From assembly GCA_025349905.2 (NCBI GenBank), contig MU625035.1, forward strand, positions 1 through 13,539: DNA of 13,539 nt. The letters are read 5' to 3'. A program made the position numbers and the translations under genes. Positions within the stretch are counted from its first letter, which is position 1, and every line of letters begins with the position of its first letter. The notes beneath the pieces are model-generated. The model saw only the letters and a program-made list of their open reading frames with translations, was not told where the DNA came from and made no database searches. Of this stretch, positions 1-8,922 are shown in pieces. Source of the DNA: Blastocladiella britannica (lineage: Eukaryota; Blastocladiomycota; Blastocladiomycetes; Blastocladiales; Blastocladiaceae).

Positions 1-155
1 CTCCATTTCTATTCATTCACAACCCAGTGTTAATTGGCAAACGAAATGAATAGACTCTGTCCTCAAGCGAGTGCAAAAGCTGTTTGGCAGCGATTGATCG
101 GAAAAAAAAAAGCTCTTTGAAGTAAAAAAAAACGCCTCCAAAAAAATATCACATA
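1..155 (+). promoter_or_regulatory. 5' flank and leader of TBCD
   Basis: This AT-rich flank precedes the TBCD start codon. I see no clear TATA box. Two A-runs (about 102-111 and 124-131) and an A-rich stretch lie just before the ATG at 156, a typical leader composition. It contains one upstream ORF, listed separately. The upstream neighbour is outside the window, so the promoter may extend further left. Confidence 0.4.
46..120 (+). promoter_or_regulatory. Upstream ORF in the TBCD leader (24 codons)
   Basis: An ATG at 46 opens a 24-codon frame ending in TGA at 118-120, 35 bases before the TBCD ATG and in a different frame. If the transcript starts upstream of 46 it would be scanned first and could lower TBCD translation. 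The transcription start is unknown, so it may not be in the mRNA. Confidence 0.25.
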
Positions 156-3100
156 ATGGCTGACCCGACCGCGCTTGATGGCCTTGAGGACATTGTCCCG
201 CCGGAGGAGCTGCCGCTGCAGCAGCACACGTACTTTGCCGAGGCCGAGCAGGTGCTCAATCTCATCCACACCAACATCAAGCTTGAGCGCGACCTGGTCG
301 CCGCAAACGACTCGGAAATCTTGGCCAAGCTCTATTACGCATACTTGCCCATGATCAAAATTGTACACTGGGCGCTCTTTTCAAAATGATCGTGGTCTGG
401 ATATGATTTTGAGCTGGACCCTCATCGCAATAATAATAGAGCTTCAAGTACCAGGCCCAGCCGCAGCTCATGGACGGCTCGCTTGCCGACTTGATCACGC
501 CCGTCATGACCGAGATTCGCGAACAGCACTTTAGCACAAAGAAGATCCCAACGCCGTACATGTACGAGTTCCTGGTCACGCTGGCCAACACTCGCGGCCC
601 CAAAGCGATCGGTGCATTTTCGCTCATTATTTCTTGGTAATTGCCGGTTCTCAACTTACCCTCGTTTAAAATACAATAGTCAAGTTCTTTTCGCACGAAG
701 TGGGCGACTTGGAGCACTTGCTGGCGCTCCTCGCTGCCGTCGAGCGCAAGGGGCAGTACTTTTGGCCTGCGCGCTACATTTTGCTGCTGTGGTTGTCGTT
801 CGTCACCATGCTTCCGTTCGACATTAAGCGCTTGGGCGACTCAATAGCATTTGAGCGTGGGATCGTGAATCGCATCTTGGACGTTGCAAAGGAGTTCATT
901 CGCTTTGCTGGCAAAGAGCGCGATGCCGCCGCCATGCTCATGGGCCGCCTTGTTTCTCGGTACCTTCTCATTTTTGCATTTCTGAAAGGATTCACTCACC
1001 ACCACAAATTAAAATATTGATATAGAATGGACGTTGCCCCTACTCAGGTCCCACTGATTGTTGCATGGGCGGAGCAAACGCTGGATGGCACGCCGGATGT
1101 ATTCCAAACAACCGGGGTCCTGCAATCGCTTTGCTGCGTGCTGCTGTACACGGATCGCGCCCTTCTCCTCCCGCACGCCACGTCCCTTGTTTCGTTTCTG
1201 CGCTTCGCCGACTCTCCGAATGTCCGGCCTAACGCGCTTCTCCGCAAGCTGGTCGTCAAGTACGCTGCCCGCGCCGGTCTCGTGCTCTTGCGCAACCGCA
1301 TCCCCAAATGGCGCTACAACCGCGGCTCTCGGTCTCTTCAGGCCAATATTTTGCGCAATGGAGCTCAGCTTTCGGCAGCGGGCGGTGGTGGCGGTTCGGC
1401 GTCAGGCCAGGAGAATGACGACGGCGACGATGACGTGGACGTGCCCGAGGAAGTGGAGGAGGTGATCGATGTCGTTCTCAACGGTCTCCGCGATCGGGTA
1501 TTTCATTTTATGGTTGTAGTATGGCAGATAGACAGCAACTGACGATAAATAATACAAAGGACACGATCGTGCGTTGGTCCGCGGCCAAAGGCGTCGGGCG
1601 CATTACGGCTCGGCTGCCGCACGAGTTTGCGACCGAAATCATCACGTCGGTGCTCGATCTCTTTAACGAAAACGTGTACCCCTCGGCCACATCGCCCTCT
1701 GGGCTCGATATTTCGGGCGTGTCCGACAACACGTGGCACGGCGCATGCCTCGCGCTGGCCGAGCTGGCGCGCCGCGGCCTGCTGCTGCCTTTGCACCTCC
1801 CCACAGCCATTCGGTGGCTCACGCTGGCGCTTGCGTTTGACCAGCGCCGCGGGTCGCACAGTGTTGGATCGCATGTACGCGATGCCGCTTGCTACGTGTG
1901 CTGGGCGTTTGCGCGCGCGTATGCACCGGCGGTCATGGCGCCGCACGTTGCGCAGCTGGCACCGGTACTGGTGACCACGTCCCTGTACGACCGCGAGGTG
2001 CATGTCCGTCGCGCCGCGTCCGCGGCATTCCAGGAGAACGTTGGTCGACAGGGCATTTTCCCGCACGGGATTGACATTGTCACTGCGGCTGATTTCTTTA
2101 TCGTTGGAAACCGCACCACCGCTGCTGTGGTTGCCGGCGAAGTTGTGGCGGGATTCGAAGAGTACCGCCCGTACTGCGTCGACTACTTGGTGCAGCACTC
2201 GATGGTGCACTGGGATCCCGCGGTCCGCACCGTTGGCGCCGAGGCGATTGGGGTTGTTGTGCGGGTCGATACTACCGTCTTTGACAAGATCATTGATCAA
2301 GTGGTATGTTCTACTTTTTTTTTTTCATTTAACTCGATCGACGTGCCTTGAAATTTCGTCACAATAACAGCTCCCCACCATTTCGAGTCCCGACTTGATC
2401 ACGCGCCACGGCGGAATGCTTTTCCTTGCCGATATCTGCCTCGCGGCTCCAGCGTCCGTGACGCCCGCTCTGACCACCGCCATGGTCGACCGGCTGACGT
2501 CCATCAAGCCGTCGTTCCTGACAACGTTCGGTGCCGAGCTGACGCGTGCCGCGGCCCTGCGTCTGATCGAGGTCATTGGCGCCGTCCGCCGGGATCTCGA
2601 CTGGGAGTCGCGCGCGCGACTGCTGCCCTTACTCGAGTCCACCGCCGAGCGCAAGGAACAGCCGCTGCACTTGGCTGCCGCTCGTGCGGCGCACGAACTG
2701 GTGCATCCGGCGACTGGTGGCGATGAGATTGCGGCCATCGTCACCCGGTGGCTCCACGCAATGCGGCCGGGGATGCACGGGTTCGCGCGCCAGGGCTTCC
2801 CACCCTTGATTGCGGCCGTGTGCGCGCAAAAATCGGCCCCGCTCTCCCTTGTCTCCAACGCCATCAGCACCGCACTCGAGCACATCACCAACATTCCCAA
2901 GCCGCAGATCAACGCCGAGGCCAAGACCGCGGCCCTCGCGTTTATTGCCGACACGGCGACGGTCCATGTGGCGAACTTGCCGGCCGAGATGCTGACTCGG
3001 GTGCTCGACACGTTTGTGAGTGCGCTGGACGACTACACCACCACCACCCATGGCGACGTGGGATCCTGGGTGCGCATGCAGGGCATGGCCGGGCTGGCCA

Positions 3101-4071
3101 GCGTCATGTCTGCCGCCGCAGCCCTCAGCGTCCCGGTCCCGGCGCCGTGCGTGGCGCGCGCCATGGTCGGGTGCGTACACCAGGCGTTGTCCAAGATTGA
3201 TCGCGTCCGCGAGGCCGCGGGGAAAGCGCTGGATTCGCTGTTTAGTGTTCCGGCGATTCAGGACGCGGTTCTTGATCGCGCCGCCATTGTTGCGGCGTTT
3301 GGAACGGGTCAGTTTGATTGGGTGACGCCCGAGGTGGTGTACGCGGCCGCGTGCTCGCTGCTGCGCACGTCGGCGTACCGCAATGCGGTGGTGCTCGGGT
3401 TCCTGGTGCTGATTGGCGGGCTGACCGAGTCGCAGGTGAAAGCCGCGTCCCAGATCTTCATGGACCACTTGGAAACGCTCGACGACAATGGGCTGTCCAC
3501 GGTCTGCGACGAGATCGTGGCGGTGCTCGAGTCCAACCACCGGGTCGAGCGCATCGTCACCCCAGCACTCAATGCCCTGGATGTCCTGTACGCCAACGGG
3601 TGCTTCATGTACGCCGCCGACGGGTTCCATGCGCGCGTGTTTGCCGAGGTGAGGATCGAGATCGCCAAAACCAAGGACGTGAACAAGATTCTGGCCGCGT
3701 TTAAGGTCCTCGGCGGGCAGGCGGGTGTCTCGGCCGCGTGCAAACTCGCGGTGCGGTACTTGGCACAGCAGACGTGCCACACGTATCCGCGGGTGCGGAA
3801 GGGTGCAGCGGAAGCGTTGATCAACGCGTTACCGCTGTACTTGCAGGCGCGTGAAGATCTCGGCGAGCCGTTGGGGCCGGATTGCCAGGCCAAGGCGGGC
3901 GATATTTTGAGTGGGGTCGAGTGGTACGCTCCATGTTTTTTTTTTTCTTCTCTTTGTGCACACTCAATGAAATGCAACAGGACGGCACCTGTGGACGAGC
4001 TCAAGGAAAAGCGATCCGAGCTCTACCAGTTGCTGGACACGCCGGCGCTCCCAACGTCGGATTCGGTCTAA
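156..4071 (+). CDS. TBCD: Tubulin-specific chaperone D (tubulin-folding cofactor D), 7 exons
   Basis: TBCD captures beta-tubulin after CCT folding and, with cofactors E and C and the GTPase ARL2, assembles and disassembles the alpha/beta-tubulin heterodimer in the cytosol. Exons: 156-362, 440-611, 680-959, 1026-1497, 1560-2303, 2371-3923, 3981-4071. They sum to 3519 bases, 1172 residues, close to the family's usual ~1190. The protein is a HEAT/ARM-type helical solenoid. Family-diagnostic stretches are RGPKAIVKFFSHEVGDL (exon 2-3 join), an acidic linker near residues 350-365, RWSAAKGVGRI (~382), NVRDAACYVCWAFARAY, SAAFQENVGRQG and DDYTTTTHGDVGSWVR (~845, leading into the C-terminal cofactor-D domain). 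The last intron is 57 bases and stop-free; splicing it gives a tryptophan codon across the junction and restores the family C-terminus. The start at 156 has AA before ATGGC and gives a normal-length N-terminus. Stop is TAA. It converges on the gene at 4116-5746. Confidence 0.95.
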
Positions 4072-4115
4072 CAGACCGAGTGAAATATAAAAGAGAATGC
4101 ACAAACATTATATTT
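4072..4115. other. 44-base convergent intergenic gap
   Basis: The stop codons of TBCD (+) and the INO80 E/F-like gene (-) are separated by 44 bases. The gap is AT-rich, with an AATATA-like motif on each strand (+ about 4084-4089; - about 4113-4108). Neither is a canonical AATAAA, so poly(A) sites are unassigned. The two 3' ends almost certainly overlap as antisense transcripts. Confidence 0.45.
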
Positions 4116-5746
4116 TCAACCCGAGTGCGGTGGCCCTTCCGGCGACATGGTGCTCCGGGTGGGACCGGGCAGGTAATGGTGTTGTGGTTGCAGCGGTTGC
4201 TGTTGTTGTTGTTGTTGTTGTTGTTGTTGCTGCTGCTGCTGCTGTTGCAGGTCCTCGCTGCGGATAGCAGAGCCGGCCATCTCGTATCCGCCAGAGTACG
4301 GCACTCTCGGATAGTACCCATAGGAGACTGGCGGGTAATGGCTACTCGGTGGACCCGTGTGCGGAGGGTACCCATATGCGACAGCGGCACTGGCATTTGG
4401 GGTGCTGCTGGCAGGATACCCGATGAGCGAAGACGTGGACGATCCAGCAGCCGCTCCGGGCGGCGGGTACAGCCCCCGCACCGAGGGAAGGCCGCTGCTG
4501 GTGTACGCGACCGGAGAAAGCGGGCCGCCGTCATAGTACGGTGGCGGGTAGCTGTGTGGGTGGTGCCCGCCGCTGCCGTGTAATCCGTTGCTGCCTGTAC
4601 CGGCACCACCGACCATCGCACTCTCGTTTGGGCGTGCACTGCCACCGTTGTGAGGCGAAAACCGGTCGCCTACGGGCATCGGGAGCGGCGGATACCCTCC
4701 CATCGCCAACCCATTCCCACTACGCACCGGTGCCAGCGCTGCTGCTGCTGGTCCCACGCTCCCACCGGAACTGCTTGGCACCGGAGAGTCGCGAGTGATG
4801 CCCACATCCAGCCGCGCGCGTTTCGGCGGCGGGCCCGCAGCAGTTGCATGATTGTTGTTGCTTGATACGTCGTCCGCAGTCAGCTCTGACTCGGAGAAGG
4901 CGGCACCGGCTCCAGTACCACCTCCACCGCCGACCCCAGGCGATGAGGGGGGATTGGATCCCGCGTGGTCCTCCCCGCCGCCTCCTGGTAACGGCAGAGC
5001 CGGTAGTTTCCGCGCCGCACCGGACTGCTGTTTTGCAGGTGCCCCACGCTTTGGAGGGGCGTGCAAGGCTCCGCTGCTGCCGCTTCGGGCAAGGCTCGGG
5101 GAATCGGCGCGCCGCTTTGCCGAGGTGGATTGCAGATCTACACCACACATTTTGCACGTTAGGGTTACCTGCAGCACTATAAGAGAAGAGACACCACACG
5201 TACGAAGATCAATGTCGGCCATATCGGTCGTCAGCGGGATCGACGGCACCACGATTCCGTCGCGCTCAAGTGGGGGTACCGGGTTGGTGCGTTCCTGCTC
5301 CTCCTCCATGAGCCGTTCCAGCACCTCAGACAGAATGCGCTTCTCGGCCTTGAGCCGGTGCAGCTGCACTTTGATGGACTCGTACTTCACCACCAGCGCA
5401 TCGTTGTCGCGCTCCAGGGTCTGCAGCTTCTGGCCAAGCTCGATGAATTTCTTGCGGTATTTCTTTTCTGTGGACACATTGGGGCCGGTACCAGTTATTT
5501 TTCAGTGCGCCGGGTTAAATAATTTGGTACAAACCATCGGCGAGCGAGAGGTATCCGTGCTGCTGCGGGTTCGAGGAAGCAGGTGGGGCGGCCGTGGGAC
5601 CGCCCGCGGCGGAGGCTGTCGTGCCAGCTGTTTTGCCCTTTGTCCGTGTACAATATCACGTCAGTATGGTCAGGCAATAATGAAATGATCGCCAATAAAG
5701 CTACAGGTCATCGTCGCCGTACCTTGGCCGAGGCGCGAGAGCTCAT
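4116..5746 (-). CDS. Coiled-coil, polyQ protein resembling INO80 complex subunit E/F (TFPT) family
   Basis: Proposed exons in transcript order: 5746-5723, 5637-5535, 5467-5204, 5137-4116; 470 residues. After a low-complexity Ala/Gly/Thr-rich start, residues ~43-105 (EKKYRKKFIELGQKLQTL onward) form a basic-to-acidic coiled coil. It resembles the KKYR/KKF-starting helix of INO80E and TFPT (INO80F), which are non-catalytic subunits of the nuclear INO80 chromatin remodeller. The rest is disordered: KRR near 138-140, a nuclear-localisation-like PPKRARLDV (K236), Gly/Pro/Ser/Tyr-rich sequence to ~425, then 17 glutamines (428-444). The first two introns are forced by frame: joining D-G|AA gives LADEKKYRKKF, and the GTG at 5477 is not the start. 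The third intron (5203-5138) is stop-free; if retained the protein has 492 residues. The family call rests on the coil alone. An unrelated nuclear coiled-coil regulator is the main alternative. Confidence 0.62.
4197..4247 (-). repeat. Trinucleotide (CAA/CAG) repeat encoding 17 glutamines
   Basis: Seventeen consecutive glutamine codons lie in the INO80 E/F-like gene. In reading order they are CAA, five CAG, nine CAA, CAG, CAA. The pure nine-CAA block and five-CAG block are likely length-variable by slippage. A further CTG CAA CCG style Gln/Pro/Leu stretch follows before the C-terminus. Confidence 0.95.
5138..5203 (-). other. Probable stop-free 66-base intron in the INO80 E/F-like gene
   Basis: The donor is GTACGT, matching others here. 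A CTAAC branch-like motif lies about 20 bases before the TAG acceptor, and the length falls inside this window's intron range. Donor and acceptor are both phase 1, so retention keeps the frame and inserts 22 residues including a CKMC (Cys-x-x-Cys) motif. Nearer acceptors (TATAG at 27 bases, CTGCAG at 35) are too short or break the frame. Confidence 0.6.
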
Positions 5747-5760
5747 GATAGAATGATCAT
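5743..5760 (-). promoter_or_regulatory. Five-codon upstream ORF overlapping the INO80 E/F-like start (ATGA)
   Basis: On the minus strand an ATG at 5760 reads five codons and stops at TGA 5745-5743. That stop overlaps the main ATG (5746-5744) as ATGA. If translated, this would place terminating ribosomes directly on the main start. It lies in the 38-base gap behind the UBXN11-like stop codon. Confidence 0.35.
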
Positions 5761-5784
5761 TCAATAAAATTTGGAAGAGAAAAA
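5747..5784 (-). other. 38-base same-strand gap between UBXN11-like and INO80 E/F-like genes
   Basis: The gap begins with a pyrimidine-rich TTTTTCTCTTCC after the UBXN11-like TGA, then is AT-rich. It contains no AG dinucleotide before the main ATG, so no trans-splice acceptor is possible there, and no clear AATAAA on the minus strand. Promoter elements for the downstream gene must therefore lie inside the UBXN11-like coding region, or the two genes share a transcript. Confidence 0.5.
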
Positions 5785-7216
5785 TCAATCCCACCACAAC
5801 GTCGCCCCCTTACACACTTCTCCCACATTGCCTGTCAGTCGGCGAGAAGCCAGCGTTTCCGACCGTGTCCCACACCGGATCCACAGACTCTTGGAAGTTT
5901 GACGCACAAGCACACCCTTGTCCACCAGATCCCCCACCACGGATGCAACGGTCGCATTTCGTGCACACTCGATCACTGCGACCGCTCCGGAATCTGAATA
6001 CAGTTTGAAGTGCACGATGTCGGCAGCGGACGGGTCACCCAGCCGGATCCGCGGGATCGTGTCATTTCCACGACGAACCGCAGCGGATGCTGTTGTTGGA
6101 GAACCCAAGATCCCTGCTGACGCCGCAGCCAATGCGCCCGTGTCGTGGAGTCGCCACTTGGCCTTGTCCACCACCTCCAATCGTGCTAGCAGTGATTACA
6201 CCGTCAATGATATGTTGAAATGTAGATGGCAAATACGTACCTCCATTTGGATAGTCAGCCTTGAGAGAATTGGGAAGGTACCCCTCGGCCAGATCGCTCA
6301 GAATCTGCAGCGCTTCTGGATGTGGGAGCATAAATGATTGCCCGGCAATGGATATACCGTCTTGGTACACGACCAGCGACACTGGCGCTTGCTCCTTTGT
6401 CATAGGATCACTGCGTGTAAATGACAGGATGTCCTCAATAAATAAAAGAGAAGAGTATACCTTGAAATGATGAGACCCATCCGCTTCGACCACCACTTGA
6501 GCAGGAGGTGGAGGAGTCTGACGATTGATTGCATCCACTTGCGACCGCACAAGTGGGACATGAAGTACCAAAGCCGCTGACCATGCGGTTGGTGGTTCGC
6601 CCATCGCCAACGCAGACTGTGCAACATCTGCTTGCATTTCACGCAATCGGTCCAGTTCTGCTTCCAGGGACGCAATCCGTGCTGCCATGGTTGTGATCAG
6701 CGCCGCCTGTCCATCCTCATCATCACCATCATCTTCATCATCGAGGTGTCTCTCCAGCTCGGTTGCGCTATCGAGGCACGGATCCGTAGCTGATGCTTTG
6801 CACGACGACGGCGAGTGCGCCCGCATGGGTTCTAAGCGTGCATGCGATTTGATATGTACATGATCAACAACTGCAATTCGGCGCTTTGCGGCTGCTCCAA
6901 TCATGGATGGTGGCGGTGGAGTTCCCGGCGGCCGACGCGGCAAATCAAAGCGCACCGAGCCAAGTGACGTCGTGAGCCCGCTCGGAATGGCAACGGCGGC
7001 TGCGAGTTCGGATGGTGGAGCCCATGCAGGGACAGTAGAAGTTGCGTGGATCGCTGGCAAACTACCGTGTCTGGATGTTAGCCGATCGGCCGAGGAGGAC
7101 GTGGGGCGGCAGATCTCGTGCGATCCGTCCATTTCTACGGCAGAGTGGCCTGGCAGCTGTGGGAGTGGCGCACGCTGGCGCGCTGCTGCAGAGTGGCCTA
7201 AAGTGAACGCTGACAT
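5785..7216 (-). CDS. UBXN11: UBXN11-like protein (coiled coil, SEP domain, degenerate UBX), 3 exons
   Basis: Exons in transcript order: 7216-6461, 6394-6241, 6185-5785; 436 residues. A disordered N-terminus leads to an acidic patch (~158-168) and a short coiled coil (~172-205, around MAARIASLEAELDRL). Residues ~256-315 form a SEP domain: VVYQDGISIAGQSF, then LAEGYLPNSLKADYPNG joined over the second intron to ARLEVVDKAKW. The 'GY.P..L...YP.G' pattern is characteristic of UBXN11/p47-type SEP domains. The C-terminal ~90 residues (VHFKLYSDSGAVAVIE, about 360) look like a divergent UBX/ubiquitin-like fold. SEP-UBX proteins generally act as p97/Cdc48 adaptors; UBXN11's own role is poorly defined and links to Rho-family GTPases and sperm are from animals. 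An in-frame ATG at 7276 inside TTLL9 would add a Phe-rich leader and is unlikely. The first intron (66 bases) is stop-free, so a retained form with 22 extra residues is possible. Confidence 0.75.
6395..6460 (-). other. Probable stop-free 66-base intron in the UBXN11-like gene
   Basis: The donor is AAG|GTATAC and the acceptor ACAAAG, both phase 0. The interior is AT- and pyrimidine-rich. Splicing brings HFK next to EQAPVSLVVYQDG, directly before the SEP domain. A CAG 16 bases upstream of the chosen acceptor (6412-6411) would produce an immediate TGA. Confidence 0.7.
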
Positions 7217-7256
7217 TCTATGTAGAATCCAAAAAAAAAAAAAGAGAAGATAACTT
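7217..7256 (-). other. 40-base same-strand gap between TTLL9 and UBXN11-like genes
   Basis: Between the TTLL9 TAG (7259-7257) and the UBXN11-like ATG the minus strand reads a pyrimidine stretch with 13 consecutive T, then GGATTCTACATAG immediately before AATG. It resembles a 3' splice acceptor placed one base upstream of the start codon. No poly(A) signal is visible. Confidence 0.5.
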
Positions 7257-8918
7257 CTATACAGATCCAACCTCATTCACACTTTCAGAAGCAGTGGGAT
7301 CAGGAACCACCCTCTTCTTGCGTCCGAATTTGCGTGGTGACGGCTTGATGGGATGGTATGCGCCGAGATACGACTCGTACACGCTAGCGCCCTGATGCGG
7401 CACCGGTCCATCACGGTACACCAGGTCAAACCCGCCAACGCGTGTTCGGAGCGGCGGTGCCGGCTCGCCGGGACCTGCCGTGTATCGCCGCTCAAAGTCC
7501 ATCACGTCAAACACGTCGTTGAGCATTCCGTACTTGAGATCATAGTCCCACTGGGTCTCGGCCGAGAGCGAGGGGGAGGCATTGATTTCGAGGAGCCAGG
7601 GACGCAAGTCCGAGTCGATTAAGATATCGTACCCGTACCTGAAGTTGAGTTTTAGTCAGTTGCATCCTTACGCAACTTTCGGAAATGATAACGTACAGCT
7701 CAAAGCAGTGCTTGTCGTTGATCATGATCTTCTGGACGCCGACAAAGGCGCGGACCATCATTTCTTCGATTTCGTTGAAGAGCGTACGTACGCGCTCTTC
7801 CCCGTGCTGTGAGGTCAAGTACATGCGCAGGTTCCGGATCAGCCACTTGCATCCTTTGCTCCCGTCGTAATTGGGCGCCGTTTTCTGAATTGCAACGTTG
7901 GTTGCGTGGATGTCTATGGAAGAATGCTTTCATAAGTTCTCGTGCAATGCAGAAATGAGGGAGATAACATACACATATTGGAAATATCCTTGGCGTCCAT
8001 TGAGAATGGGGTGTTGGAGAACCGGCAAAACGCGTGTCGGTGAACGTAAACCGTTAGAGGATTCCAGCAAGTGACGAGCGCGTAGGCGCGAATGTCGAAT
8101 TTCTTACCTGTTGTCCATGAATTTAGAGGATCCAAACCAGGAAAGAAATGAATTTAAACATACCACCAATCAAGTACGGCCGGTCAATGTATCGCTGTAC
8201 AATGTACGCCTCGGGCCCTTCCGCCTGCTCGCCGTTTTCGCCACGTGCCATGAGCCGAGGATCCTTTTTCCATCCATTCACCTGCGACATCTTGTTGATG
8301 AGAAAGATGCCCCGCCCTTGAGCTTTCCCCACGGGCTTCATGATCCACACGGTGCCAGGGTGCCGTTTGAACTCTTCCTGGAAGAGCGCGTGCTCCTGTG
8401 GCAGCACGAATGACTTGGAGATCAGATCGTAGCGCGCAGCCACCTCTTTCCCGCCGCCAACTCGCGGGGTGAGTTTGGCGGTTTCCTTGATCATGCGCTT
8501 CATGTTTTTCACCAGCAGGTCCTTTCGCGTGAGCTTGTTGTATTCTGTTAGTTAGTCATTTCCAAACAATTTCAAATTGAAGGAGTATGCATACCTCGTA
8601 GTGGTTCTTAAAGTGATTGATCCGTTGATCCTCGCGCAGGTACAGGCCGTCGTAGAATTCGTGCAGCCAGTGAATGTCGCACCAAAAGAAATCCCACTCG
8701 GTCTCGTGCTCGGTCTCTTTCCAGCCGCGATCCCGCATCACATCGCACACGGTGTTTCGCAGCGAGGTGCGGAACCGAATGGTGCGTATTGGCGGTTGCT
8801 GAGGAACCAGCGTGTCTTCCCTGTTACAAATTTTGTTACTCCTTTAAGTGCAAGCAAGGATCGGGTCCAGCCAGAAAACATACGAGCGGTTGTTGGATCC
8901 TTGTGACTGATTGAGCAT
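7257..8918 (-). CDS. TTLL9: Tubulin polyglutamylase TTLL9 (tubulin tyrosine ligase-like), 6 exons
   Basis: Exons in transcript order: 8918-8884, 8820-8595, 8533-8164, 8107-7973, 7913-7697, 7638-7257; 454 residues, near the ~440 of animal TTLL9. This ATP-grasp-fold ligase adds glutamate side chains to tubulin. In Chlamydomonas TTLL9 modifies axonemal alpha-tubulin and affects flagellar motility. Diagnostic stretches are WDFFWCDIHWL, INHFKNHYE joined to LTRKDLLVKNMKRM, WIMKPVGKAQGRGIFLI (nucleotide-binding, W150), RPYLIGG joined to KKFDIRAYALV (~212), HATNVAIQKTAPNYDG, DKHCFELYGYDILID, and PWLLEINASPSL with E345 and N347 as expected Mg/ATP ligands. The C-terminal RVGGFDLVYRDGPV matches TTLL9 more closely than other TTLLs. 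All key residues are present, so it should be active. Intron 2 skips a close CAG (8545) for AAG (8534); only the latter restores HYE-LTRK. Stop is TAG. Confidence 0.93.
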
Positions 8919-8922
8919 TTTA

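Noticed and set aside
649..679. Donor GTAATT at the end of the apparent TBCD exon 2 reading frame
   Set aside because: Joining it to 680 breaks the frame. The donor GTGCAT at 612 gives AIVKFFSHEV, which matches the TBCD family.
1503..2300. 265-codon antisense frame over TBCD exon 5
   Set aside because: It shadows conserved TBCD sequence and has no start context or family similarity.
2629..3780. 383-codon open frame antisense to TBCD exon 6
   Set aside because: Same GC-driven shadow effect. The sense strand carries the conserved TBCD protein.
5177..5203. 27-base ultrashort intron in the INO80 E/F-like gene
   Set aside because: GTACGT to TATAG is in frame, but no other intron here is under 55 bases and there is no room for a branch point. 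The 66-base version has a CTAAC motif.
5477..5477. GTG start for the INO80 E/F-like protein at 5477
   Set aside because: This position is inside intron 2, just before its CCACAG acceptor. Two upstream exons join in frame and begin with ATG at 5746.
5692..5768. AATAAA hexamers on the + strand near 5692 and 5763
   Set aside because: No plus-strand gene ends here; they are on the wrong strand for the flanking minus-strand genes.
7218..7262. TTLL9-UBXN11 fusion gene
   Set aside because: Joining 7263 to 7217 puts the UBXN11 region out of frame and hits a stop after about 50 codons. Both proteins also look complete on their own.
7276..7276. Earlier in-frame ATG for the UBXN11-like gene
   Set aside because: It lies inside the TTLL9 coding region and would encode a Phe-rich leader from a T13 run. 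The ATG at 7216 is the simpler start.
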